Positions 31,363 through 42,703 are shown, numbered from the stretch's first letter. The stretch is DNA of 64,000 bases from Rhizophagus irregularis (GCF_026210795.1 NC_089436.1:558001-622000); one strand, 5' to 3'. Program-made: numbers and translations. The notes: a model not told the origin generated them from the letters alone.

Positions 31363-32823
31363 ATGGCGGAAAACTTGTTATTAGATTTATCACAAGATAT
31401 TGGTCAACTTCTTACTTCTGGAGATAATTATGATTTAATTATTCAAGCTGGAGAAGGTCAAAATATGAAAGAATTTTTTGCACATTCATTAATACTAAGA
31501 GCTAGGTCAACATATTTCAAAACTGCATTATCAAAAGAATGGGCGAAAAAAGAAAATGGTGTAATTATTTTCAAAAAGCCAAATATTTCTCCAGAAATTA
31601 TTGAATTAATTTTAGAATATCTTTATACTGGATTGGTTAATTTTAATAAACAAAATGGAGCACAAATGTTAAAACTTTTAATGGCATCTGATGAATTGGA
31701 TTTGCAAAAATTAAATGATTATATTCAAACTTATCTGATTAATAATCAAGCAGAATATTTAAAAAATGATCCTGTTGGCGTTCTTCAAATTGTATTTCGG
31801 TATGAGAGTTGTGAAAATTTACGTAAATTTTGTTTAGACACTATTTGTAAAGATCCTAAAATACTTTTTGAATCTCCAAAATTCACTTCATTAGAAAAAG
31901 ACCTTATTATTCTTTTCTTAAAAAATAATAAGCTTGAAATGGAAGAAATTGATATTTGGGAATCCATACTTAAATGGGCTCTTGCAAGAATGTCTACTCA
32001 ACATAATGTTGATGACTTATCTCAATGGGTGTCAAATAATTTTGAAGAATTAGAAAAAATTTTACACGATTTAATTCCACATATTAGATGGTTTCAAATT
32101 CCTGGAAAAGTTTTTTGGAGAAAGATTAATCAATTTGAGCCAATATTTCAAAAACAACTTTATAAAGATATTATTGGATATCATATTGATCCTGACACAC
32201 CACCAATTAATGCAATATTACCTTTAAGACGTAATTTATCTTATATTGATTCTGTTCTTATCAAAAGAGATCACTTATCAATAATTGCAAGCTGGATTGA
32301 TAAAAAGGAAAAGTCTTTTTATAATACTAGAAGTACTCCTTATTTATTCAAACTTCTTTATCGTGCAAGTAGAGATGGATTTGAAGCTGCAAAATTTCAT
32401 GAGTTATGTGATAATAAAGGTTCGACTATTATGATATCAAAATTAAAAGAAAATGACCGGTTGATTGGAGGTTATAATCCATTAAGTTGGCATCCTTATA
32501 ATTCTCATGTTAATAGCAATGGAAGTTGGCAATCTACATCAGATAGTTTCTTATTTTCTTTTACAAAAAAAGAAGAAATTAATTCGGCATTTTTAACAAG
32601 AGTTGCAGGTGATAATCGTTGTCAAATTTATGCAGTATGTTATCATTTAAGTTATGGACCAGCTTTTGGTTTTGGATGGGATTTAATTATAGATCGTAAT
32701 AACATTATTAGTACGGGTGGTAAAAGTACATATTCAGGCGTATATGATATGATAAATTCTGGACAAAATCATATTTTGGAAGATTATGAAGTACATCAAG
32801 TAGTAAAAAATGATTATAAATAA
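31363..32823 (+). CDS. BTB-BACK-TLDc protein 3
   Basis: 486 residues from ATG 31363, which aligns with the MAEN start of the paralogues; the four codons upstream in frame lack an ATG. Same domain order as gene 1. Distinctive points are LRARSTYF in the BTB core, EPIFQKQLYKDIIGYHIDPD, a Lys in the usual VLIERDH block (VLIKRDH), and an insertion AGDNRCQ in the variable TLDc loop. The interval to gene 2 is only about 100 bp. Confidence 0.9.
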   Translation: MAENLLLDLSQDIGQLLTSGDNYDLIIQAGEGQNMKEFFAHSLILRARSTYFKTALSKEWAKKENGVIIFKKPNISPEIIELILEYLYTGLVNFNKQNGAQMLKLLMASDELDLQKLNDYIQTYLINNQAEYLKNDPVGVLQIVFRYESCENLRKFCLDTICKDPKILFESPKFTSLEKDLIILFLKNNKLEMEEIDIWESILKWALARMSTQHNVDDLSQWVSNNFEELEKILHDLIPHIRWFQIPGKVFWRKINQFEPIFQKQLYKDIIGYHIDPDTPPINAILPLRRNLSYIDSVLIKRDHLSIIASWIDKKEKSFYNTRSTPYLFKLLYRASRDGFEAAKFHELCDNKGSTIMISKLKENDRLIGGYNPLSWHPYNSHVNSNGSWQSTSDSFLFSFTKKEEINSAFLTRVAGDNRCQIYAVCYHLSYGPAFGFGWDLIIDRNNIISTGGKSTYSGVYDMINSGQNHILEDYEVHQVVKNDYK

Positions 32824-32987
32824 ACTGATGTCACAGTTATAATATCACATGACATACGATTTTCATCCGGAAAATAATCAATAAAGCTCCGAATTTTATT
32901 TAATGATAGCACCGTGCTACAAATTCTTTCTCTTTCTAACACTGACGTTAAATAACAGTTTTTTGATAACGTTGTAAACTGAAATTC
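32824..32987 (+). promoter_or_regulatory. Upstream block of BTB gene 4, type A
   Basis: ATATCACATGACATACGATT, then TTCTTTCTCTTTCTAACAC, GACGTTAAATAACAG and TTTTTTGATAACGTTG. It matches the leaders of genes 1 and 2 with an internal deletion. Confidence 0.55.
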
Positions 32988-34439
32988 ATGATGGAAAATT
33001 TTTTATTAGATTTATCCCAAGATATTGGTCAACTTCTTACTACTGGAGATGGCCATGATTTAATTATTCAAGCTGGAGAAGGTCAAAATATGAAAGAATT
33101 CTTTGCACATTCATTAATATTAAGTGCTAGGTCAACATATTTTAAAACTGCATTATCAAAAGAATGGGCGAAAAAAGAAAATGGAATTATTATTTTTAAA
33201 AAGCCAAATATTTCTCCAGAAATTATTGAATTAATTTTAAAATATTTTTATACGGGATTAGTTAATTTTGATAAACAAAATGGAGCACAAATGTTAAAAC
33301 TTTTAATGGCATCTGATGAATTGAATTTGCATAAATTAAGTGATTTTATTCAAACTTATTTGATTGATAATCAAGCAGAATATTTAAAAAATGATCCTGT
33401 TGGAGCTCTTCAAATTGTATTTCGGTATGAGGGATGTGAAGATTTACGTAAATTTTGTTTAGATGCTATTTGTAAAAATCCTAAGACACTTTTTGAATCT
33501 CCAAAATTCACTTCATTAGAAAAAGACCTTATTATTCTTTTCTTAAAAAATAATGAGCTTGAAATGGAAGAAATTGAAATTTGGGAATTTGTACTTAAAT
33601 GGGCTCTTGAAAGAATGTCAACTCAACATAATGTTGATGACTTATCTCAATGGACATCAAGTAATTTTGAAGAATTAGAAAAAATCCTACACGATTTAAT
33701 TCCACATATTAGATGGTTTCAAATTCCTGCAAAAGTGTTTTGGAGAAAGGTTAATCAATTTGAGCCAATATTTCCAAAACAACTTTATAAAGATATTATG
33801 GGATATCATATTGATCCCGACACGCCACCAATTAATACAATATTACCTTTAAGACGTAGTTTATCTAATATTGATTCTGTTCTTATCGAAAGAGATCATT
33901 TATCAATAATTGCAAGCTGGATTGATAAAAAGGAAAAATCTTTTTATAATATTAAAAGTACTCCTTATTTATTCAAACTTCTTTATCGTGCAAGTAGAGA
34001 TGGATTTGAAGCTGCAAAATTTCATGAATTATGTGATAACAAAGGTTCGACTATTATGATATCAAAATTAAAAGAAAATGGCCTGTTAATTGGAGGTTAT
34101 AATCCATTAAGTTGGCATCCTTATAATTCTCATGTTAATAATGATGGAAGTTGGCAATCTACATCAGATAGTTTCTTATTCTCTTTTGCAAAAAAAGAAG
34201 AAATTAATTCGGCATCTTTAACAAGAGTTAAAGACGATGATAATTATCAAATTTATGCAGTATCTTATAATTTAAATTATGGACCAGCTTTTGGTATTGG
34301 ATGGGATTTAATTATAGAGCATAATAATATTATTAAAACATATGGTAATGGTATATATTCAGGCGTATATAATATTATAAAATATGAAATAGATTATATT
34401 TTGGAAGATTATGAAGTATATCAGGTAGTAAAAAAGTGA
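32988..34439 (+). CDS. BTB-BACK-TLDc protein 4
   Basis: 483 residues, intronless, starting MMENFLLDLS; the second ATG is three bases on. It is closest to genes 3 and 5 in the BTB half (KEFFAHSLILS, INTILPLRRSLS). The variable TLDc loop reads KDDDNYQIYAVSYNLNYG, and a late stretch is VYNIIKYEIDYILEDYEV. Promoter type A although the body resembles type B members, which suggests recombination between copies. Confidence 0.9.
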   Translation: MMENFLLDLSQDIGQLLTTGDGHDLIIQAGEGQNMKEFFAHSLILSARSTYFKTALSKEWAKKENGIIIFKKPNISPEIIELILKYFYTGLVNFDKQNGAQMLKLLMASDELNLHKLSDFIQTYLIDNQAEYLKNDPVGALQIVFRYEGCEDLRKFCLDAICKNPKTLFESPKFTSLEKDLIILFLKNNELEMEEIEIWEFVLKWALERMSTQHNVDDLSQWTSSNFEELEKILHDLIPHIRWFQIPAKVFWRKVNQFEPIFPKQLYKDIMGYHIDPDTPPINTILPLRRSLSNIDSVLIERDHLSIIASWIDKKEKSFYNIKSTPYLFKLLYRASRDGFEAAKFHELCDNKGSTIMISKLKENGLLIGGYNPLSWHPYNSHVNNDGSWQSTSDSFLFSFAKKEEINSASLTRVKDDDNYQIYAVSYNLNYGPAFGIGWDLIIEHNNIIKTYGNGIYSGVYNIIKYEIDYILEDYEVYQVVKK

Positions 34440-34479
34440 TAATAAACACGATAAAATAAATTAAATTGATTCGCCGTTA

Positions 34480-34554
34480 TATATCAAATCTTCATTTATT
34501 TATTATAAAGTTTAGTGCGACAATTCTTTTTCTATCGTTAATTTTTGAAAATAA
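34480..34554 (+). promoter_or_regulatory. Upstream block of the decayed BTB copy, type B
   Basis: ATCTTCATTTATTTATTATA, AAGTTTAGTGCGACAATTC and AATTTTTGAAAATAA, as before genes 3 and 5. Confidence 0.5.
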
Positions 34555-35731
34555 ATGGCGGAAAACTTGTTATGGCCATAATTTAATTATTCAAGCTGGA
34601 GAAGGTCAAAGTATGAAAGAATTCATTAATATTAAGTGTTAAGTCAACATATTTTAAAACTGCATTATCAAAAGAATGGGTAAAAAAGAAAATGGAATTA
34701 TTATCCAGAAATTATTGAAATATCTTTATGCTGGATTAGTTAATTTTAATAAACAAAATGGAACATAAATGTTAATGGCATCTGACGAATTGAATTTGCA
34801 AAAATTGAGTGATTTTATTCAAACTTATTCGACTGATAATCAAGCAGGATATTTAAAAATGATCCTGTTGACGTTCTTTGAATGTATTTCGGTATGAGGC
34901 CATGAGGGATGTGAAAATTTACGTAAAATGTTGTTTAGATACTATTTGTAAAGATCCTAAAATATTAAATCTCCAAAATTCACTTCATTAGAAAAAGACC
35001 TTATTATTCTTTTCTTAAAAAGTAATGAGCTTGAAATGGAAGAAATCGATATTTGGGAATCCATACTTAAATGGGCTCTTGAAAGAATGTCAACTCAACA
35101 TGATAATGTTGATAACTTATCTCGATGGACATCAAGTAATTTTGAAGAATCCTACACGATTTAATTCCACATATTAGATGGTTTCAATCCCTGGAAAAGT
35201 TTTTTGGAGAAAGGTTAATCAATTTGAGCCAATATTTCTAAACCAACTTTATAAAGATATTATGGGATATCATGTTGACCCTGACAGGCTGACACACAAC
35301 CAATTATACAATACTAACTTTAAGACGTAATTTATTTAATATTAATTCCGTTCTTATCGAAAGAAATCCATTTATCTATAATTGCAAGCTGGGTTGGTAA
35401 AATGGAAAAATCTTTTTATAATAATAAAAGTCTTTATCGCGGATTTGAAGCTGCAATATTTCATGAGTTATGTGATAACAAAGGTTCGACTATTATAATA
35501 TCAAAATCAAAAGAAAATGGGAGATTATAATCCATTAAGCTGGCATCCTTATAATAGTCATGTTCAAATAATGGAACTTGGCAATTAACACCAGATAAGA
35601 TAGTTTCTTATTTTCTTTTACAAAAAGGAAGAAATTAATTCGACATTTTTAACAGAGTTACAGGTGATAATAATTATCAAATTTATGCAGTATGTTATCA
35701 TTTAAATTATGTGGTAGTGGATGGAATTTAA
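34555..35731 (+). pseudogene. Decayed BTB-BACK-TLDc copy
   Basis: It begins ATGGCGGAAAACTTGTTATG and then jumps, by a deletion of about 50 bases, to the GCCATAATTTAATTATTCAA segment. Homology to the neighbours runs along the whole gene, but there are many small deletions, stops and frame changes from the first 100 bases on, and about 270 bases have been lost in total. The host gene is dead. It sits in the expected tandem position between genes 4 and 5. Confidence 0.9.
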
Positions 35732-35739
35732 TTAAATTG

Positions 35740-35836
35740 ATCCGCGGTTACATATCACATGATATACGATCTTCATTTATTTATTATAAAGTTTAGTGCA
35801 ACAATTCTTTTCCAACGTTAAATTTTTTGAAAATAA
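35740..35836 (+). promoter_or_regulatory. Upstream block of BTB gene 5, type B
   Basis: ATATCACATGATATACGATC, TTCATTTATTTATTATAAAG, TTTAGTGCAACAATTCTTTT and TTTTGAAAATAA, almost identical to the type B blocks at 31270 and 34480. Confidence 0.6.
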
Positions 35837-37282
35837 ATGGCGGAAAACTTGTTATTAGATTTATCACAAGATATTGGTCAACTTCTTATTTCTGGAGATA
35901 ATTATGATTTAATTATTCAAGCTGGAGAAGGTCAAAATATGAAAGAATTCTTTGCACATTCATTAATATTAAGTGCTAGGTCAACATATTTTAGAACTGC
36001 ATTATCAAAAGAATGGGCAAAAAAAGAAAATGGAATTATTATTTTTAAAAAGCCAAATATTTCTCCAGAAATCGTTGAATTAATTTTAAAATATATATAT
36101 ACTGGATTAGTTAATTTTAATAAACAAAATGGATCACAAATGTTAAAACTTTTAATGGCATCTGATGAATTGAATTTGCAAAAATTAAGTGATTATATTC
36201 AAACTTGTTGGATTGATAACCGAGTAGAATATTTAAAAAATGATCCCGTTGACATTCTTCAAATTATATTTCGGCATGGGGGATGTGAAGATTTACGTAA
36301 ATTTTGTTTAAATTCTATCTGTGAAAATCCTAAAATACTTTTTGAATCTCCAAAATTCACTTCATTGGAAACGGATCTTATCATTCTTTTCTTAAAAAAT
36401 AATGAACTTGAAATGGAAGAAATTGAAATTTGGGAATTTGTACTTAAATGGGCTCTTGCGAGAATGTCAACTCAATATAATGTTGATAACTTATCTCAAT
36501 GGACATCAAGTAACTTTAAAGAATTGGAAAAAATTCTACACGATTTAATTCCACATATTAGATGGTTTCAAATTCCTGCAAAAGTTTTTTGGAGAAAGGT
36601 TAATCAATTTGAGCCAATATTTCCAAAACAACTTTATAAAGATATTATTGGGTATCATTTTGATCCTGACACGCCACCAGTTAATGCAGTATTACCTTTA
36701 AGACGGAATTTATCTTATATTGACTCTGTTCTTATCGAAAGAGATCATTTATCAATAATTGCAAGCTGGATTGATAAAAAAGAAAAGTCTTTTTATGACA
36801 CTAAAAGTACTCCTTATCTATTCAAACTTCTTTATCGTGCAAGTAGAGATGGATTCGAGGCTGCAAAATTTCATGAATTATGTGATAACAAAGGTTCAAC
36901 CATTATGATATCAAAATTAAAAGAAAATGGCCGGTTAATTGGAGGTTATAATCCATTAAGTTGGCAACGTTATAGTACTATTGTTCAAAATAATGGAACT
37001 TGGCAATCTACACTAGATAGTTTCTTATTTTCTTTTATAAAAAAGGAAGAAATTAATTCGGCATTTATAACAAGAGTTAAAAGTAATAAAAATTCTGCAG
37101 TAAGTTATGATTTAAAATATGGTCCTGCTTTTGGTGGCGGATGGGATTTAATTATAGAGCGTAACATTATTAAGATATGTAGTAATTATACATATTCAAT
37201 ATGCGTGAGTATAAGTATTGGAGAATACATTTTGGAAGATTATGAAGTATACCAAGTAGTAAAAAACGTAAAACTAAAGTAA
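35837..37282 (+). CDS. BTB-BACK-TLDc protein 5
   Basis: 481 residues, intronless, starting MAENLLLDLS. It has the same three domains as the other copies. The most divergent whole copy: TCWIDNRVEYLKND in BACK, WQRYSTIVQNNGTWQST in TLDc, a shortened variable loop (KSNKNSAVSYDLKYG) and a cysteine-bearing end SICVSISIGEYILEDYEV. The last member of the array; the next gene, 173 bp away, converges on it. Confidence 0.9.
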   Translation: MAENLLLDLSQDIGQLLISGDNYDLIIQAGEGQNMKEFFAHSLILSARSTYFRTALSKEWAKKENGIIIFKKPNISPEIVELILKYIYTGLVNFNKQNGSQMLKLLMASDELNLQKLSDYIQTCWIDNRVEYLKNDPVDILQIIFRHGGCEDLRKFCLNSICENPKILFESPKFTSLETDLIILFLKNNELEMEEIEIWEFVLKWALARMSTQYNVDNLSQWTSSNFKELEKILHDLIPHIRWFQIPAKVFWRKVNQFEPIFPKQLYKDIIGYHFDPDTPPVNAVLPLRRNLSYIDSVLIERDHLSIIASWIDKKEKSFYDTKSTPYLFKLLYRASRDGFEAAKFHELCDNKGSTIMISKLKENGRLIGGYNPLSWQRYSTIVQNNGTWQSTLDSFLFSFIKKEEINSAFITRVKSNKNSAVSYDLKYGPAFGGGWDLIIERNIIKICSNYTYSICVSISIGEYILEDYEVYQVVKNVKLK

Positions 37283-37455
37283 CTTTAAACTTTATTAAAG
37301 TATTTACGCAAAATTTCAAATGACCTATTTCTAATATTCGCGGCGCGAGAAACAACTAAATCAACTACGAAACATTAAAAAATAATTTTTATTTGATGAA
37401 ATAAAAAAACTATTTTTCTTTATTATTGACTATAATAATACAAAATTACAATAAA

Positions 37456-39655
37456 CTAAATAGCGTTTACAGTACTTTCAGATAGTTGCAGTTGTTGTAG
37501 GTGTTGTGGTTGTTTTTTAGTGGCGCTTTGAAGTCGGCGTTGTTGTTTTAATAAATTATCCAATTTTTTTTGAGCAAGAGCGAGACCACCTTTAGAAGCT
37601 TTTTCATAACATTCTATAGCTTTAGGAATATTCTTTTTAATACCAATGCCATCTTCATAACATCTACCTAAATCCATTTGAGAAGTAACATTACCAGCTT
37701 CAGCACTAGCTAAAAATTGATCAAAGGCACTTTGAAGATTTTTGGTAGTACCATAACCTCTTTCATAGCAATATCCTAACATCCATTGTCCTCTACTATT
37801 ACCACTATCACTACTTTTTTTAAGTAATTCATATGCTTTCTTCCTATCTTGTTTAATACCATAACCCCAATAATAACATCTGCCTAAAAAATATTGGCCA
37901 ATGGAATCATTTGAATCCGATGATTTCTTATAATGATTGAAAGCTTCTTGTTTATCTTGTGCTGTACCAATAGCATTTTCAAAGAAAAATCCAATTAAAC
38001 AAGAAAATCTTAAGTCATCACGATGTCTTCGTAACGACTTAAATGTTGATTTGTGTTCTCTCATACGATTATGTAAATATTCTTTTAAACTTTGTATCAT
38101 TGTATTTGTATCTCCACTTATTTCTAATATTTCTTCAAAGAATTTTAATATTTCCTCAAAGAATGCTTTATCTGTATTTGCAATTATTTTTTTATTTTGT
38201 GTCAATGTTGTGGGAGAAGTTGGAGGTGAATTAATTGAATTAGTTGAACTACGACGAGAATTAGGCAATTTCGGACTTTTTAGTGGGGAAGAATTGCTGT
38301 TGAAGTCGTAATTGAGATTTGATATGGATATCGAGTGTATGCTCCTCCTTACTGAATGATTACTTTTTTGATTCATCGTATTTAATAAATCTGATGAAAT
38401 GTCCGAAATAGATGAAATACTCTTCCTATCAGTGATTCTCCTCTTTTGTGTTGTGCTATCATTACTTTTAATCTTCTTTTCGGAAATAGATTTCCCAAGA
38501 CTTTTCTCTCGTGTATTCTCAAGAGTAATCCCGTTAAGCTTTTCTAATACTTGAAAGATATTAGGACGCTGATTTGGAACGCCATCCCAACATTGAGAAT
38601 AAATATCAATATAAGCTTGTGGTGTTCCTTTAATAGGACGTTCTCTTTGTCCGTTTGATATTTTATTAGCAAGTTCTAATTGAGTTAATGATGTTGAAGA
38701 AGAAGTCGATTTAAATGGTGGTCTACCACTCGATAATTCCCATAATAAAACCCCAACACTATATACATCTGATTTATCGTTTCTTCTATATTGGGAATTT
38801 TTCAAACTTCGTGGTTCAATGTACATTATATATCCTTTTAAATCTGATGATGATTTGGACGTTTCACTTAATTGTCTTGAAGATCCAAAATTACTTATTT
38901 TAATTACACCTTCTCTTATTAATATATTACTAGAATTCTATAAGAAATTTGTTTTTAAATTGTGAGAAAATAAATAAATAGAATAAAAGTATTTAAAACT
39001 TATTCTTACCAAATCTCGATGAATTATTTTCTCTTTATGTAAACATGCTACACCACTTGCTAACTGTTTTGCAAAATTTAATTTATCAGTCCATGATAAT
39101 GATGTAAAATTTTTACTTAAATAATGACCAAGTGTTCCACCATCTGCATAATCCATCATTAATAAATATTTATTAAGGTTTGGTTCTATTGTTACGTTCA
39201 AACGTATTTAAAAAAGGAGGGGTTAATTAAATATATTAGTAGAAATATCGTAGGGCTATCGAAATAATTACAACTTCAAACTTTAATACCTTGACTAATT
39301 CCATAAAATTGTAATATATTAGGATGATAATCAACTTTCTTATGCAATTTCATCTAAATTAAAAAAAAACAATAAGTATATTGGTATAAATTTATTAACA
39401 AATAAAAAAAGATGATATACCTACATCATTGATAAATTTATCTAAGAGTTGCGTATCAGTTTTACTATTTCCTTCTTTTTTGATGAATTTACTTTTTAAT
39501 GCAACAATCATTCCATGATCATTCCACGTTGCTTTATATACAGCTCCTAATGATCCTCTCTCAATTACTTCTATATCTGAAAATTCATCATACGCATGAA
39601 ATTTTACGTGTCCCTCTTCTATAACTTGTTTTAATAAATTGGTTGTATTCTCCAT
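37456..39655 (-). CDS. Protein kinase-like protein with C-terminal Sel1 repeats; NFG in place of DFG
   Basis: Minus-strand exons 39655-39425, 39353-39290, 39185-39010 and 38937-37456, with consistent phases, give 650 residues. Kinase domain about 25-260: nucleotide loop RGSLGAVY (the first Gly of GxGxxG is Glu32), Lys54 in VALK, hinge LMMDYADGG, catalytic loop HRDLNSSN (Asp156, Asn161), then ISNFG with Asn173 where the magnesium-binding Asp of DFG belongs, YIEP in place of APE, and [13 protein letters not shown] long Ser-rich linker follows, then about four Sel1 repeats near 470-625 ([41 protein letters not shown]), which form protein-binding solenoids, and a Gln-rich tail. Kinase-Sel1 proteins are a large Rhizophagus family thought to signal. 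The altered DFG suggests weak or no catalysis. Confidence 0.9.
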
Positions 39656-40780
39656 TGCTTAATTAATTAATTTCTTGCGTAAAAATTTTTTTTTTAAAAA
39701 AAAAGGAAATAAATAAAAAAATTTTTTTTCAAATGAGGGAGGAAAATAAATTTATACATTTGTCAGGTTTTTTGTGAAATGTTGTACTCGGAATATCTAA
39801 ATATCTAACACCCTTGTTCATCGTGGCACAATCCTTCTGATACACAATATATTTACATATAAATAATTAGGTTTTAATAATTACGATAAGTGAATTGACA
39901 ATTGACATATGACGATCGTCGAATCTGATTTTTCAAACTACCAAACTCGTAAGATTTTTCATAAAGAAATACGAAAGCGAAAGGACGTGTCACTATAGCC
40001 TTCCCCACAAATAAATATATTTCAAAATTTGATGTTTCGCATAGAATAAAGTGCATGACATATTGTGCTTTGCAGAAATAAAATTTAGCCACATTTATTT
40101 TAAACGCTTAAAACTTCTAGAAAGAATTTTTTTGGTTAGCGATATTAATCACGTGATGCTAAGCCTTGGGCTGTTCTGTGTTCCACTACAGAAATTTGTC
40201 ACATATGTCAGTCATATTATCCTTTCAAAAAGACTAGTGTCACAGCTTCGGCACTGATCATAATTATTATTACATAGCCTATTTTATCTCGCTCACTAGA
40301 TAGTTTGTAGATGTTTTTAACCTTTACATTTATCTTTGATTTACGTAGTAAATAGCCGATAAATTTTATACGTCACACTCTAATAAATAATATTAGTCAA
40401 ATTGATCAAATTGATAAAAAAATCAATGTTCACGAAAAATCATAAAAGCCAACGGATGATGACATGATCTATAAAACATAGTATTATAGTATTATAAAGT
40501 AATATAAGCTGTTATTATACTATTTCAACTGCGCCTATATGCGCTGGGAGTTATGTTCTTAACACGTTGAGTATAATATATTTATTTGTTTGGCTACATC
40601 GGGATGTGGAATCAAAAAAATTTGTGAACCGAGGATGACATTAAATGAATGGTAGTTACCGATTTCTTGACTCAATACACATACATATAAATGGGTTCAA
40701 AAAAGATGTAATAACTAAGATATATTGGAAATAAATAAAATAAATAAGTAAATATTTACAAAATATAAAATTTCAATGAT
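39656..40780. other. Upstream region of the kinase gene, nothing recognised
   Basis: No exon structure or repeat that I can support, apart from moderate GC content and stop-rich frames. A short direct repeat TAGTATTATA occurs near 40480. Confidence 0.5.
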
Positions 40781-40788
40781 GCTTATAC

Positions 40789-40884
40789 CCATCGCAATAG
40801 TTTTACTATCATGATCATAAGTTACAGCAGCTACGTAAATTTGCGGTTGACTCAATAATACTGCCCAATGTCCTTTTGTTCAGC
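40789..40884 (-). pseudogene. Orphan exon-like segment
   Basis: The minus strand reads GHWAVLLSQPQIYVAAVTYD and then HDSKTIAMG, ending at a donor G|GTATAAGC. This composition is protein-like and unlike the surrounding DNA. Just upstream on the minus strand the sequence runs into CAGTGTTGGC, the tip of a hAT-type element (plus strand GCCAACACTG at 40902-40911). It looks like an exon of a host gene cut off by an insertion. No family recognised. Confidence 0.3.
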
Positions 40885-41226
40885 AAAAAGCCAACACTGG
40901 GAACGCTATGACACATTATGTATCCTGACAACTGTGAATTCAATGTTTCAATGAACCAAAGAAAAGACAGAGACAAAAAGGAAAAATAGAAAATATATCA
41001 ATTTGATGCAGGAAAAAATCAATGATGCCAGAAAAAATGATGCCAGAAAGTAACAAACAGTCAAGTAGCAGAATAAAAGCAAAATTGACACTATCAATGC
41101 AGTGCCTTTATAACCAAGTAAAAGATTGTAAAATGCAAAGAAATGCAAACATTCTTGGAAGAAGAACTAGGATCCCGAATAATATATATATAGGCTAGCT
41201 GTAAAAGTTGCTTATTGGTCATATAA

Positions 41227-41560
41227 AATTTTCAAAAGTTAATTATTTCAGGGGCATTTTTTCAAATTTTCTATCCTACACATCCCCTGTTTTTAAATAA
41301 TCTACTTATTGGATTTTAATGAATTTATATCATTTTAATGAAAGGAATCTAATGACAGTAAAATTGCATTTCTAGCACTGGTATTAGCTGAGTTATTATA
41401 GGTTAAAAATTTAACTATAATTATATATTTACTGAATTAAATGAAAGATGTTTAGAATCCTGAAAAACTGCTCTGAAAAATCTGAAATGATGCTTTGGCA
41501 TATATGTAGGATAAGAAAATTTGAAAAAATACCCCTGAAATAAACAACTTTTAAAATTTA
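41227..41560. mobile_element. MITE with about 55-bp inverted ends
   Basis: The left block 41227-41281 (AGTTAATTATTTCAGGGGCA... ending TCTATCCTACA) is the complement of 41504-41560 with few mismatches. No coding capacity in the 220-bp centre. Target duplication not clear. Confidence 0.8.
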
Positions 41561-41789
41561 TATTCTTCCATTCAATAAAATCCTAAAAATATCAACACAG
41601 TTAATACATTTTTTTTATTTTCTTTATTTTATTATTGCTTTATTAATATTGAAATTCCAAACTAAATTTCAGAATCATTGCTCATACTGTCTAGTAAAGC
41701 AATAAAATTGTAGATTCTGGTAAAGTCACCTTGCAGTTATCTCCCTAAAGATGACTTTGCTTCTACCATCTATATTATGGTAATAGAAA

Positions 41790-42235
41790 TCAGAAAAGAT
41801 TCGATTAAAATCAAAACTATTGAAAATTGATAAGAATCGATTTTAAATCAAATCTCGAATAAAAATCAAATCTACTCAGTTTCGTTAATTAATGACCATA
41901 AATTATTATTTGTTCATAATAGTTTACAAGGGCGGATCCCTTAATTTTAGCCAAATTCATAATTCCAGCCGCGAATCACGTGATAGAACACAAACTTCCT
42001 AAAAAGGAAATTTTATCTCCCAATAAAATTCAAATTGCTATCGCACAAGGTTGTACAAATTTCCAAAAAGGAAATTTATTTGTTAATCACAGTTAATTTG
42101 TAATCACGTGATATGTGTTTAAACACCCCTATTATAAATAGTATAAAAAAAATCAGTATTTGCGAAATGATTAATCGTGATTAAATTGATTTTAGAATTG
42201 ATTCTAATAATGGGAATCGATTTCAATCCCTATAT
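41790..42235. other. Region with repeated GATT-rich motifs and CACGTG sites
   Basis: GAATCGATTTTAAATC-like segments recur at 41790-41880 and 42185-42225. AATCACGTGAT occurs at about 41974 and 42110 in a mirrored setting, and AAAAAGGAAATTT is repeated at about 42002 and 42066. It is probably an old inverted element; no gene. Confidence 0.4.
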
Positions 42236-42410
42236 GGTAATACTTATACATGCTGCCCAAATTATTTTGGGATGCCATAATTCATTCGGTTTATATATAA
42301 TTTACTATGTAAAGTGCCAAAATAATTTGGGATGCCATAATTGAATTTGGGATTTTACTTATAATTACGGCAGTCCAAAATAATTTGGGTGGCATATATA
42401 GTAATGCTCA
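42236..42410. mobile_element. MITE with CCAAATTATTTTGG ends
   Basis: The left TGGTAATACTTATACATGC, then CTGCCCAAATTATTTTGG, is complementary to the right CCAAAATAATTTGGGTGGCA and ATATATAGTAATGCTCA. A third, internal AAATAATTTGGGATGCCATA copies a half. About 175 bp, noncoding. Confidence 0.8.
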
Positions 42411-42427
42411 TTATTATATCTTTACAC

Positions 42428-42703
42428 ACTGGTAAAAAAATGAAAAAATTCTATCTCACACTATTCTACACATATCTTACATATATCAGATGCTAAATGT
42501 AGAAAATTAGCAAATAATACACATATCATATACATACGAATACTTATATATATAGTATACCTATCAGGTACCTGATATATGTATGATATATATATTAGTA
42601 CCCGATATGTGTATGATATGTGTATTATTTGTGTATGATTTTCTACATTTTGAGTACCCAATATGTGTAAGATATGTGTAGGATAAATCATTTTTTTACC
42701 AGT
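42428..42703. mobile_element. GGTACC-family MITE with CACTGGT ends and ACA duplication
   Basis: With the extra outer C/G the ends are CACTGGTAAAAAAATGA and TCATTTTTTTACCAGTG, flanked on both sides by ACA. CACTG tips and a 3-bp target duplication are features of CACTA (CMC) elements. The interior carries CTATCAGGTACCTGATATAT and GTACCCGATATGTGTATG. Confidence 0.85.

Noticed and set aside
40948-41148. Hydrophobic 66-codon minus-strand frame as a membrane protein
   Set aside because: Low-complexity antisense of an A-rich tract without start or splice context.
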